Below, piece by piece: positions 1 to 6,151 of a stretch of DNA of 9,034 bases. The stretch's first letter is position 1, and each line of letters starts with the position of its first letter. This stretch comes from Demequinaceae bacterium UBA4004 (GTDB lineage Bacteria; Actinomycetota; Actinomycetes; Actinomycetales; Demequinaceae), in the NCBI GenBank assembly GCA_002384765.1, contig DGBM01000323.1, positions 1-9,034 of the forward strand, in the 5' to 3' direction. The translations under genes were made by a program, and so were the position numbers. The notes under the pieces were generated by a model that searched no databases, was not told the origin of the DNA, and saw only the letters and a program-made list of their open reading frames with translations.

Positions 1-935
1 GCGGCGGTCTCGCCGTGCACGAGGGACGTCACCTCCCACGCGAGGGTGCGCTGAGCCTCCCGGCGGAACGGCTCCTCCTCCACCTTCGCTTCCAGCGCCT
101 CGATCTGCTCGCGGCTCAGGAACGTGTAGGCCTTGAGCAGCTTGATCACGTCGGCGTCGTCTTGGTTGAGCCAGAACTGATAGAAGGCGTACGGGCTCAT
201 CATGTCCGGCGCAAGCCACACGGCACCGCCAGCCGTCTTACCAAACTTGGTGCCGTCGGCCTTGGTGATCAGCGGCGTCGCCAGCGCATGGGCCTTGACT
301 CCTTCGACCTTGCGGATCAGCTCCGTGCCTGCCGTCAGGTTTCCCCACTGATCCGAGCCGCCGGTTTGCAGGGTGCAGCCATACCGTCGGTACAACTCGA
401 GGAAATCCATTCCCTGCATGACTTGGTAGCTGAACTCCGTGTACGAGATTCCCTCCTCGGAATTCAGCCGACGTGACACCGTCTCCTTCGCGAGCATCGT
501 GCCCAGGCGGAAGTGCTTGCCGATGTCCCGGAGCAACTCGATCGCGGACATGTCCTTGGTCCAGTCATAGTTGTTCACCATGACGGCGGGGTGCTCGCCC
601 TCGAAACTCATGAGCGGCTCGATCTGCGCGCGAATCCGCTCCACCCACTCGTGGACCGTCTCCACGGGATTGAGCACGCGCTCCCCCGTCTCGCGAGGGT
701 CGCCGACCAGCCCCGTCGCCCCGCCGACCAGAAGCAACGGGTTATGGCCGGCCTCTTGGAAGCGGCGCACCGTGAGGATCTGTACGAGGTTGCCATGATG
801 CAGACTCGGCGCCGTCGGATCGAATCCGCAGTACAGCGTGACAGGACCCGCGTCGAGGGCCGCGCGCAGTTCGTCGTCGCCGGTGGTCTGTGAGATGAGC
901 CCCCGCCAGGCGAGCTCGTCGAGGAGGTGCGTCAT
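1..935 (-). CDS. tyrS: Tyrosyl-tRNA synthetase, 3' end beyond the window
   Basis: Charges tRNA-Tyr with tyrosine in the cytoplasm. The frame opens at ATG 935 and runs off the left edge after 311 codons, so the C-terminal S4-like RNA-binding domain (family length is roughly 420 residues) is not visible. Class I signatures are clear: [16 protein letters not shown] around residues 34-49 (HIGH-type motif HHGN 46-49), YQVMQGMD at 170-177, the tyrosine-site loop GGSDQWGN at 192-199, and the KMSKS-type motif KFGKT at 230-234. The ATG overlaps the stop of the upstream MFS gene (ATGA, 932-935), and no Shine-Dalgarno sequence is visible. Translation may therefore be coupled to the transporter. Alternatively, a CACAAT box nine bases upstream could give a nearly leaderless transcript of its own. 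Identity is secure; the mode of expression is inferred. Confidence 0.97.
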   Translation of the reverse strand, partial: MTHLLDELAWRGLISQTTGDDELRAALDAGPVTLYCGFDPTAPSLHHGNLVQILTVRRFQEAGHNPLLLVGGATGLVGDPRETGERVLNPVETVHEWVERIRAQIEPLMSFEGEHPAVMVNNYDWTKDMSAIELLRDIGKHFRLGTMLAKETVSRRLNSEEGISYTEFSYQVMQGMDFLELYRRYGCTLQTGGSDQWGNLTAGTELIRKVEGVKAHALATPLITKADGTKFGKTAGGAVWLAPDMMSPYAFYQFWLNQDDADVIKLLKAYTFLSREQIEALEAKVEEEPFRREAQRTLAWEVTSLVHGETA

Positions 936-2215
936 GATGCGCTTATTGTGCCAGGCCGATGCTGGCGCGGGTGATCAGCACGCGTCACCGCCAGCACTGG
1001 CACCAGCAGCAACGCCACCACGCCGCCTCCGAGCGCAAGCGTGGCGAAGCTGGTCCCGGCCACGACCACACCGGACAGGACGCCACCGGTGGCGCCAGCA
1101 AGGGCGATGAGAAAGTCGACGTTGCCTTGGATACGCGCGCGCTGGGAAAGCGGCGCCGCGCTTGTCACCATGGCGGTGCCCGAGACCAGCCCGAACGACC
1201 ATCCCAGACCCAACAGCGCGAGGGACAGCACCAACAGGGGAACTGAGGCGGGTGGGCTCCATGCCCCGACCGCGCCGGCGGCCACGAACGTGATGGCGGA
1301 GAGCACGGCCACCGTGCCCGCACCCCAGCGGTCCACCAACCAGCCCGACAGCGGTGAGGGCAAGTACATCGCCGCCACGTGGACGCCGATGACGAACCCC
1401 ACAGCGCCGACGTCATGGCCGTGGCCCTGCATGTGCACCGGTGTCATGGTCATCACCGCAATCATGACCATCTGGGCCACGATCATCACCAACGCACCGG
1501 TCGCGATGCCCTTGCTCGCCGTGCGGGCCGCGGCCGGCGTCGGGGCGGGCTCAGGAGAACGCGCCGAAGCGTCGTGTTCACGAGCGCGGGCCAGGACCAA
1601 GGGGTCCGGCCGCAACAGCGTCCACAGCACGGCCGCCCCCACTGCGTAGGCTGCTCCGGCCAACACGAATGGACCTGCGAGGGTGGGGATCCCCCACGTG
1701 TGCGCCACCCTTCCCATCGCCCCCGCGAGGTTGGGTCCTGCGACCGCGCCCACGGTGGTCGCGACAAGCACGATGGCCACCGCGCGGCCCCGACGATGGG
1801 GCGCAGCAAGGTCGGCCCCCGCGTAGCGGGCCTGCAGGTTGGCCGCAGTTCCGGCGCCGTAGATCACCAGGGCGGTGAAGAGCAAAGGAACGTTGTCGAG
1901 TACCGCCGCGAGGACCACACCCGCGCTGCCGATCGCTCCGGTGAGATACCCCGCCGCCAATCCGACGCGCCGTCCCAGCCGCTGCGAGAGTCGGCCGATG
2001 CCGATGGCCGCCCCCGCCGATCCGACCGTGAACAGCATGGCGGGCAGTCCCGCCAACGAGGTGGAGCCGAGCATGTCGCGTGCCAGGAGCGCACCCACGG
2101 TGATGCCTGCCGCCAGGCCCGCTCCGCTGAGGATCTGCGCGACCGCAAGCACGCGCAGCACGCGCGGCTGTTCGGGGGCGTCGCTCAGGTCGGGTGTCGA
2201 TACGGTCCCCGTCAT
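932..2215 (-). CDS. 12-TM major facilitator superfamily transporter, probable drug/metabolite exporter
   Basis: Inner-membrane secondary transporter of unknown substrate, 427 residues from ATG 2215. About twelve hydrophobic segments are visible, roughly at residues 20-45, 55-75, 86-106, 110-131, 144-164, 178-200, 236-258, 270-292, 299-318, 325-346, 367-387 and 391-410. A Pro/Ala-rich central loop lies at 203-235. MFS motif A-like loops occur in both halves: [10 protein letters not shown] (74-83) and [10 protein letters not shown] (291-300). A Met/His-rich stretch, [14 protein letters not shown] (255-268), resembles one I recall from a widespread actinobacterial MFS family. The frame stays open upstream to 2338, but that start would run into the end of the racemase gene and add an Arg-rich, non-membrane tail. 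ATG 2215 is preferred because it forms ATGA with the stop of a short leader ORF. No Shine-Dalgarno is visible, which suggests re-initiation. The stop overlaps tyrS by 4 bp. Confidence 0.85.
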   Translation of the reverse strand: MTGTVSTPDLSDAPEQPRVLRVLAVAQILSGAGLAAGITVGALLARDMLGSTSLAGLPAMLFTVGSAGAAIGIGRLSQRLGRRVGLAAGYLTGAIGSAGVVLAAVLDNVPLLFTALVIYGAGTAANLQARYAGADLAAPHRRGRAVAIVLVATTVGAVAGPNLAGAMGRVAHTWGIPTLAGPFVLAGAAYAVGAAVLWTLLRPDPLVLARAREHDASARSPEPAPTPAAARTASKGIATGALVMIVAQMVMIAVMTMTPVHMQGHGHDVGAVGFVIGVHVAAMYLPSPLSGWLVDRWGAGTVAVLSAITFVAAGAVGAWSPPASVPLLVLSLALLGLGWSFGLVSGTAMVTSAAPLSQRARIQGNVDFLIALAGATGGVLSGVVVAGTSFATLALGGGVVALLLVPVLAVTRADHPRQHRPGTISAS

Positions 2216-2265
2216 GAGGCGATCTGCCGCGGGACGCGCATGCGCAGGTGGTTCTTTGAGGTCAT
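2212..2265 (-). CDS. Putative 17-residue leader peptide with Arg-Met-Arg motif
   Basis: ATG 2265 opens an 18-codon frame encoding [17 protein letters not shown]. Its TGA (2214-2212) overlaps the transporter ATG (2215-2213) as ATGA. A GATAGT box (2278-2273) ends seven bases before the ATG, so the transcript could begin at the start codon itself. The transporter has no ribosome-binding site of its own, consistent with re-initiation after the leader. The peptide carries R8-M9-R10, a '+X+' pattern. Known macrolide-stalling leaders of erm and mef genes, such as those ending in or containing RLR, use this pattern. No homologue could be searched here, and a 54-base ORF can arise by chance. The case rests on the combined position, overlap, promoter spacing and motif. 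Confidence 0.5.
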   Translation of the reverse strand: MTSKNHLRMRVPRQIAS

Positions 2266-2278
2266 GTCTCGCACTATC
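2266..2278 (-). promoter_or_regulatory. Candidate leaderless promoter -10 for the leader ORF/MFS/tyrS unit
   Basis: On the minus strand GATAGT (2278-2273) matches four of six bases of TATAAT, including the key A2 and T6. It is followed by seven bases and then the leader ATG, the spacing expected if transcription starts at the A of ATG. The -35 region is poor; a TTGACC at 2338-2333 lies too far upstream to serve. The 56-base gap to the racemase stop supports a separate promoter but does not exclude read-through. Confidence 0.4.
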
Positions 2279-2321
2279 CCACGGCTCTCTTGATCGGCGA
2301 CGGTCCGCCGCCCTGGGTGGC

Positions 2322-3446
2322 TCACAGCGGCAGGTCAACGCTAGCGACGGTAGCCGCTTCGAGCCGCGCGGGGTCGGGAACCGCGGCCAGGCCAGGCGCG
2401 TCGGGAATCATGATGTGCCCGTCGACCAACTCGAACGGCTCCGTGATGTCCTCCTTGTAGAAGCGTCCCGACGCGGAGATGTCCCCCGTCAGCGTGAAGC
2501 CCGGCAAACCTGCCAAGGCGGCGTTCGCGGCCCGGCCGATGCCCGTCTCGAGCATTCCGCCACACCACACCGCGACGCCGTGGGCGCGCGCGATGTCGTG
2601 AATGCGGCGGGCCTCGAGGTAGCCACCCACCCGGGACGGCTTGATGTTGATGACCTGGGCGGCGCCCGTCTGAATCGCGTCCGCGGCGGCCGTCGCGGAG
2701 ACCACGGATTCGTCGAGGCACATGGGAGTGCTCATGCGCTTCGCGAGTTCCGCGTGCTGGCGCATATCGTCCTCGCCGAGCGGCTGCTCGATCAGTAGCA
2801 GATCGAAGGCATCCAAACGAGCTAGGTGGGCGGCGTCCACGAGCGTGTAGGCGGCGTTGGCATCCACCTGCAACGGAACGCGAGGGTGTGCCTCGCGGAC
2901 CGCGCGCACCGGCTCGATGTCCCAGCCGGGCTGGATCTTGAGCTTGATGCGCTGATAGCCCTCATCAAGGTAGGCGGCGACCGTATCCAGCAGCCGCGGG
3001 ATCGAATCTTGAATTCCCACGGACACGCCCGACGGCACCCGGTCACGCGTGACGCCCAGATAGTCCTTGAAGCTGAGGCCCGCTGCCCGCAACTGTGCGT
3101 CGAGCACCGCGGTCTCGAGCATCGCCTTGGCCATCCGGTGGCCGACCACCTTCTCGAGGTGCTCGGAGACCGTCTCCGCCGTGAGGGGTCCCACCGCGCC
3201 TGCGGCCACGAGGCGCGGCAGCAAGTGCCGAGCGACCACGTCAATGACGCCCTCGGTGTACTCCGAGGAGTACACCGGCTCCGACAGTGCCCCGCATTCG
3301 GCCCAGCCGGTCACCTCGTGGCCGTCGATTGCGGCCTTCAACTCCATCACCAGGACGCGTCTCTCCGTTTGGGTGGAGAACGATGTGGTGAACGGCGTCA
3401 CCAGCGGAAGCGCCAAGGTGTGCAGTTGGACGCGGCGGATTCTCAC
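2322..3446 (-). CDS. N-succinylamino acid racemase / o-succinylbenzoate synthase-like enolase-superfamily enzyme
   Basis: Mg2+-dependent enzyme of the muconate-lactonizing subgroup. Its relatives racemise N-succinylamino acids and/or make o-succinylbenzoate for menaquinone. Starting at GTG 3446 gives 374 residues, the usual family length. An N-terminal capping domain (about 1-125) precedes the barrel. The catalytic set is complete: K168-x-K170, metal ligands D195 (VDAN), E220 (LLLIEQPL) and D245 (CLDES), and the second acid/base K269 (INIKPSRVGG). The family signature CGGMLETGIGRAANAALAG spans about 295-313. GTG 3446 is chosen because it overlaps the upstream stop as GTGA and has GGAGG four bases before it; the open frame continues upstream but only into the neighbouring gene. 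It directly follows a GNAT acyltransferase and an M20 hydrolase, and no men genes are nearby. The racemase role is therefore favoured, although many members do both reactions. Confidence 0.9.
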   Translation of the reverse strand: MRIRRVQLHTLALPLVTPFTTSFSTQTERRVLVMELKAAIDGHEVTGWAECGALSEPVYSSEYTEGVIDVVARHLLPRLVAAGAVGPLTAETVSEHLEKVVGHRMAKAMLETAVLDAQLRAAGLSFKDYLGVTRDRVPSGVSVGIQDSIPRLLDTVAAYLDEGYQRIKLKIQPGWDIEPVRAVREAHPRVPLQVDANAAYTLVDAAHLARLDAFDLLLIEQPLGEDDMRQHAELAKRMSTPMCLDESVVSATAAADAIQTGAAQVINIKPSRVGGYLEARRIHDIARAHGVAVWCGGMLETGIGRAANAALAGLPGFTLTGDISASGRFYKEDITEPFELVDGHIMIPDAPGLAAVPDPARLEAATVASVDLPL

Positions 3447-4240
3447 AGTGCCTCCATCAGATAGCGGCCGTCTCGGCCCACGGCGGTGGGACGCCAGCCG
3501 GCTTCCCACCGTTCCAGCATGGCGTCTCTCAAGGCCGACCTCCACTGTGCGGCCAAGCGCGGGTGGTCGCGTCGCAGCCCCTCGATGTCCGCCGGGACCG
3601 CGAGCGAGACGGCCGACGCACCGGGCGGGACAGCGCCGATGATGGGCGCCATATCCTCCCCGACGTCCAGGATCGCGGGCGCGGGGCCGAGATCGCGAGG
3701 TGCGCTGGGCAGCGGCGCGTCGAGCGCCCAGCGGGCGAGGATGCGATCGGAGCCCTGACCCGCGTTGACCCCGTCAGTCATCTCGCCATAGAAGTCGACC
3801 AGGTAGTCGTCGAGCGCGGCTCCGAGCCTGCGCACGTTGAACGCCGCGTTGCGGGCAACCAGGGGATCGAAGGTCCACGTCATGGCGGCCACTTCGCGGT
3901 CGAGACACCAGGCGCGTTGGTGGAGCTTCATCGCCGTGCCGACGCCGCCCGTCGCAAGGCCGGGGACCACGCCGGCCACGTGCGAGTGCATCGTCGCCCT
4001 GGCGGGTGGCCCAAAGAATCCCGCCGTGGCGCCGACAATGCGCCCGTTCGCAAAGGCGCCGGCCACATAGTTGCCGGCGTGCGTGAGCGCGGTGAGCAGG
4101 GGGCGCTCCATGACGGGCTCGTGCCACACGGCACGCCATACCTCGGTGGCGCCGTCCAGCGCGGCGCCGGTCAGGACGCGGACCTCCACGCCTGCCGCGC
4201 CGGCGGCGCGTCGGTAGTCCGCCCAAGCATCGACGCTCAT
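3443..4240 (-). CDS. GNAT-superfamily acyltransferase (COG3375 type), probable D-amino acid N-succinyltransferase
   Basis: A 265-residue cytoplasmic acyl-CoA-dependent transferase. The acyl-CoA-binding motif A region is GLATGGVGTAMK (about 94-105) following beta-strand 4. The blocks characteristic of the COG3375 subfamily are TWTFDPLVARNAAFN (121-135), KLGA-like RRLGA (137-141) and YGEMTDGVNAGQGSDR (151-166). ATG 4240 overlaps the M20 stop as ATGA, and its TGA overlaps the racemase GTG, so the three genes are translated as a coupled unit. In Geobacillus kaustophilus a GNAT protein next to an N-succinylamino acid racemase succinylates D-amino acids from succinyl-CoA. The same role is inferred here from family and order. 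The family match is strong; the acyl donor and acceptor are not determined by sequence. Confidence 0.85.
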   Translation of the reverse strand: MSVDAWADYRRAAGAAGVEVRVLTGAALDGATEVWRAVWHEPVMERPLLTALTHAGNYVAGAFANGRIVGATAGFFGPPARATMHSHVAGVVPGLATGGVGTAMKLHQRAWCLDREVAAMTWTFDPLVARNAAFNVRRLGAALDDYLVDFYGEMTDGVNAGQGSDRILARWALDAPLPSAPRDLGPAPAILDVGEDMAPIIGAVPPGASAVSLAVPADIEGLRRDHPRLAAQWRSALRDAMLERWEAGWRPTAVGRDGRYLMEAL

Positions 4241-5400
4241 GCGGCGTCCGCCTTGAGGAGGTCCTGGATCAGGAGCGCGACCAGCGCCGTGCGGGGGACG
4301 ATGTGCTCGACCAGGACGTGTTCATCGACGGCGTGTGCTCCCCCGCCAACCGCGCCCAGTCCGTCAAGGGTCGGCACGCCGACTCCCGCGGTGAAGTTGC
4401 CATCCGAAGCACCGCCGACGGCGATCTCGGTCAGGCACTCGACCCCTGCGGCTGGCGCCAACGCGACGGCACGGGCGTACAGGCTGGCCGCGCTCGCGCG
4501 CTCCATCACCGGACGGTTGATGCCGCCACCGACCTGGATGCGGGAGCCAGCCAGTTCGGGCGGCAGACTCCGGATCGCCTTGTCCACCCGGCGCTGCTCG
4601 GCCGCCGTGGTGGCGCGCACATCCACGTCGACACGGGCGCGCGCGGGCACCGTGTTCACGGTCGTGTCGGCCGCAAGCCGCGTCGGCGTCACCGTGGTGC
4701 CGTGTGCGGGGTCTGCGAGCGCGGCGATGCGCGGGATCTGGAGGGCGATCTCGATGGCGGCGTTGACCCCCTTCTCAGGCTCGAGCCCCGCATGCGCCGC
4801 CTTGCCGATCGCGTCAACCGAGTACAGGGACACGCCCTTGCGCGCCGTCTTGAGCGCGCCAGCGGGACCTGCGGCCTCCAGCACGAGCACGGCGTCACAG
4901 CCCGTGGCCTCGGTCTGGATGAGTTCCCGCGACGTCAGCGAACCGATCTCCTCGTCTCCCGTGACCAGCAGGGTCACACCATCCACCGCGGCGGCGCCGT
5001 GCGTGTCGGCAAGGGCGGCGATCGCGTGAACGGCCTGCGCGAGGCCCACGACCATGTCGAAGCACCCCGGTCCGCGCATCACGCCCCCCTCCAGTGAGAA
5101 CGGGTGCGTCTGGAGGGTGCCGAGGGGCCACACGGTGTCGTGGTGAGCCAAGAGCAGCACCCGTCGCGGGCCCGAACCCAGGCGCCAGCGGATGTGCGGG
5201 CAGCCGTCGATCACGATCCGTTCCGCGTCCGCCTCAATACCCGCGGCCGAGAATCGCGCAGCCACCACCTCGGTCACGAGGTCGGCGCTCGCCTCGATCG
5301 CCGCCCGGTCATCGGAAGGCGACTCGTGGCAAATCAGTCGTTGGGCGTCGGCGAGAAGCGGACCCCGGTGCGCGCGGCAGGCGTCGACGATGCTCACCAT
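4237..5400 (-). CDS. M20-family metallo-amidohydrolase, probable N-succinyl-L-amino acid desuccinylase
   Basis: Dizinc amidohydrolase of the carboxypeptidase G2/ArgE/DapE group, 387 residues, with no signal peptide visible, so cytoplasmic. The metal and catalytic set is complete. H86 and D88 are in AHHDTVWPLG, the bridging D115 is in GPGCFDMVVG, the general base E150 and ligand E151 are in TGDEEIGS, E175 is in VLVLEAAG, and H356 is in GGGAHAVDEH. The lid/dimerisation domain carries the usual active-site His in GKAAHAG (H203). The gene ends with ATGA overlapping the GNAT gene. With GNAT and racemase downstream, it would hydrolyse N-succinyl-L-amino acids to the L-amino acid and succinate, drawing the pathway in one direction. 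A general acylamino-acid or dipeptide hydrolase remains possible. ATG 5400 lies 32 bases after the kinase-like gene; no good Shine-Dalgarno is seen, and GTG at codon 2 is an alternative start. Confidence 0.88.
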   Translation of the reverse strand: MVSIVDACRAHRGPLLADAQRLICHESPSDDRAAIEASADLVTEVVAARFSAAGIEADAERIVIDGCPHIRWRLGSGPRRVLLLAHHDTVWPLGTLQTHPFSLEGGVMRGPGCFDMVVGLAQAVHAIAALADTHGAAAVDGVTLLVTGDEEIGSLTSRELIQTEATGCDAVLVLEAAGPAGALKTARKGVSLYSVDAIGKAAHAGLEPEKGVNAAIEIALQIPRIAALADPAHGTTVTPTRLAADTTVNTVPARARVDVDVRATTAAEQRRVDKAIRSLPPELAGSRIQVGGGINRPVMERASAASLYARAVALAPAAGVECLTEIAVGGASDGNFTAGVGVPTLDGLGAVGGGAHAVDEHVLVEHIVPRTALVALLIQDLLKADAA

Positions 5401-5432
5401 GCCATCGTGGCACGGCTCGCGTTTCGCTCGGG

Positions 5433-6062
5433 TTACCAGGAGCCGGGCAGCCGGGCGTCGCCACTGACCACGGCATCGGCGTCGTGAAGCGTTCCCTCGG
5501 CGTAGAGAAACTCATCTTCGGCCTCGTGCCAGGCCTCCCACTGGGGGCGCAGCGCCTCGCCGTCGCGCTCGAGACCGCGCCGCAAACGCTCGGGCCACGG
5601 TGCGTCGACGTAGATGACAAGGCTTGCGAACGGGCGGGCCGCCCGTTGCCCGACGCCGACTCCTTCGATGATGAGGTAGGGCCGTTGCGGCACCCGGATG
5701 AGGTGCGTGCGTTTGTCGAGCAGCCAATCCCACATCTCGAACGCCCCGCCCACGCCCCTGGACAGGGGCTCGAGAACCTGGTCAACGAGGATCCGATCCA
5801 GAACCGGTAGCCCGCCCCAGCCCTCATACATGTCGTCGCCGTGAAGGATCTGGACGGGAGCGTCGTCCGGAGTGGGGTTGTCCGGATCGAAGGTGCCGGG
5901 GCCCGCAGACTCCGGGCCGCCCAGGCCGATCGACAGGCGATTCGCCAGCGTGGTCTTGCCACTTCCGGCAGGGCCGTCTATCAGTACCACGCGCGTCGCG
6001 CCGCTGAGCGGTTCACGGCGTTGCAGCAGGGATACCAGGTCCGACAACGATGGCTGGGACAT
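5433..6062 (-). CDS. Uridine-kinase-like P-loop NTPase of unknown substrate
   Basis: A 209-residue cytoplasmic P-loop protein of the nucleoside/phosphotransferase kinase group. Walker A is GPAGSGKTT at 30-38. HGDDMYEGW at 74-82 occupies the place where uridine kinases bind the nucleoside (the 'DDFY'-like motif). LIIEGVGVG (130-138) is the strand-end acidic motif, and RLRRGLERDG (159-168) resembles the Arg-rich lid. Actinobacterial homologues are usually annotated as uridine kinase-like or AAA-family ATPase without an experimentally known substrate. It is first in the minus-strand block, 32 bases ahead of the M20 gene, so it may be co-transcribed with the D-amino acid genes. The start at ATG 6062 fits a leaderless transcript from TATTCT (6074-6069). 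Its CDS holds a near-perfect 19-base palindrome at 5629-5647. Confidence 0.82.
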   Translation of the reverse strand: MSQPSLSDLVSLLQRREPLSGATRVVLIDGPAGSGKTTLANRLSIGLGGPESAGPGTFDPDNPTPDDAPVQILHGDDMYEGWGGLPVLDRILVDQVLEPLSRGVGGAFEMWDWLLDKRTHLIRVPQRPYLIIEGVGVGQRAARPFASLVIYVDAPWPERLRRGLERDGEALRPQWEAWHEAEDEFLYAEGTLHDADAVVSGDARLPGSW

Positions 6063-6074
6063 GCCAGCAGAATA
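6063..6074 (-). promoter_or_regulatory. Candidate leaderless promoter -10 for the kinase-like gene
   Basis: The minus strand reads TATTCT (6074-6069), then six bases, then ATG 6062. The box matches four of six -10 consensus bases with A2 and T6 kept, and no Shine-Dalgarno precedes the ATG. The spacing fits transcription starting at the start codon. No recognisable -35 is present. Confidence 0.45.
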
Positions 6075-6093
6075 TCGCTCGCCGTCGAATTCC

Positions 6094-6139
6094 CTAGCGT
6101 GGCGGCGCCGTGGCGCGGCTCATCGGCCCGTGGCGGCGC
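6094..6139. repeat. Short direct repeats in the divergent promoter region
   Basis: CGTGGCGGCGC occurs at 6098-6108 and 6129-6139, and CTAGCGTGG occurs at 6094-6102 and 6139-6147. All lie within the 89-base gap between the kinase-like gene and ybaK. The second CTAGCGTGG contains the ybaK -10 candidate. They could be binding sites for a shared regulator or remnants of a small duplication. GC-rich sequence makes short repeats fairly likely by chance. Confidence 0.35.
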
Positions 6140-6151
6140 TAGCGTGGACGC
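6140..6151 (+). promoter_or_regulatory. Candidate leaderless promoter -10 for the deacylase gene
   Basis: TAGCGT (6140-6145) fits TANNNT and is followed by six bases (GGACGC) and ATG 6152. No Shine-Dalgarno is visible. The arrangement mirrors that of the divergent kinase-like gene and is typical of leaderless actinobacterial genes. Confidence 0.5.

Noticed and set aside
932..1000. T-box or other tRNA-sensing riboswitch upstream of tyrS.
   Set aside because: The tyrS start overlaps the MFS stop, leaving no untranslated leader for such an element, and no T-box sequence is seen.
1379..2293. Long plus-strand frames opposite the MFS gene and other minus-strand genes (also 1041-1649, 1875-2798, 2826-3464, 3563-5029, 4303-5097, 6705-7550 and 7563-8198).
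   Set aside because: These are antisense shadows of GC-rich genes: low-complexity Arg/Ala/Gly/His-rich translations with no recognisable domains, opposite well-identified proteins.
2216..2338. Upstream extension of the MFS frame to ATG 2338 (468 residues).
   Set aside because: The added 41 residues are Arg/Pro-rich and non-membrane, would overlap the end of the racemase gene, and would ignore the ATGA junction with the leader ORF.
2322..3446. Annotation of the enolase-superfamily gene simply as menC.
   Set aside because: No other menaquinone genes are in the window, and the coupled GNAT and M20 neighbours fit the N-succinylamino acid pathway better. A dual function is not excluded.
3447..3545. 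Upstream extension of the racemase frame to ATG 3545.
   Set aside because: It lies wholly within the GNAT coding sequence. GTG 3446 has GGAGG before it, a GTGA overlap, and gives the normal family length.
5629..5647. Palindrome AACGGGCGG-G-CCGCCCGTT inside the kinase-like gene.
   Set aside because: It falls within coding sequence for ordinary family residues (GQRAARPF region), has a one-base centre, and there is no sign of an end of transcription there.
5754..5769. Palindrome GCCCCTG-GA-CAGGGGC inside the kinase-like gene.
   Set aside because: Its two-base centre is too tight for a normal RNA hairpin, and it is in a conserved coding stretch of GC-rich DNA.
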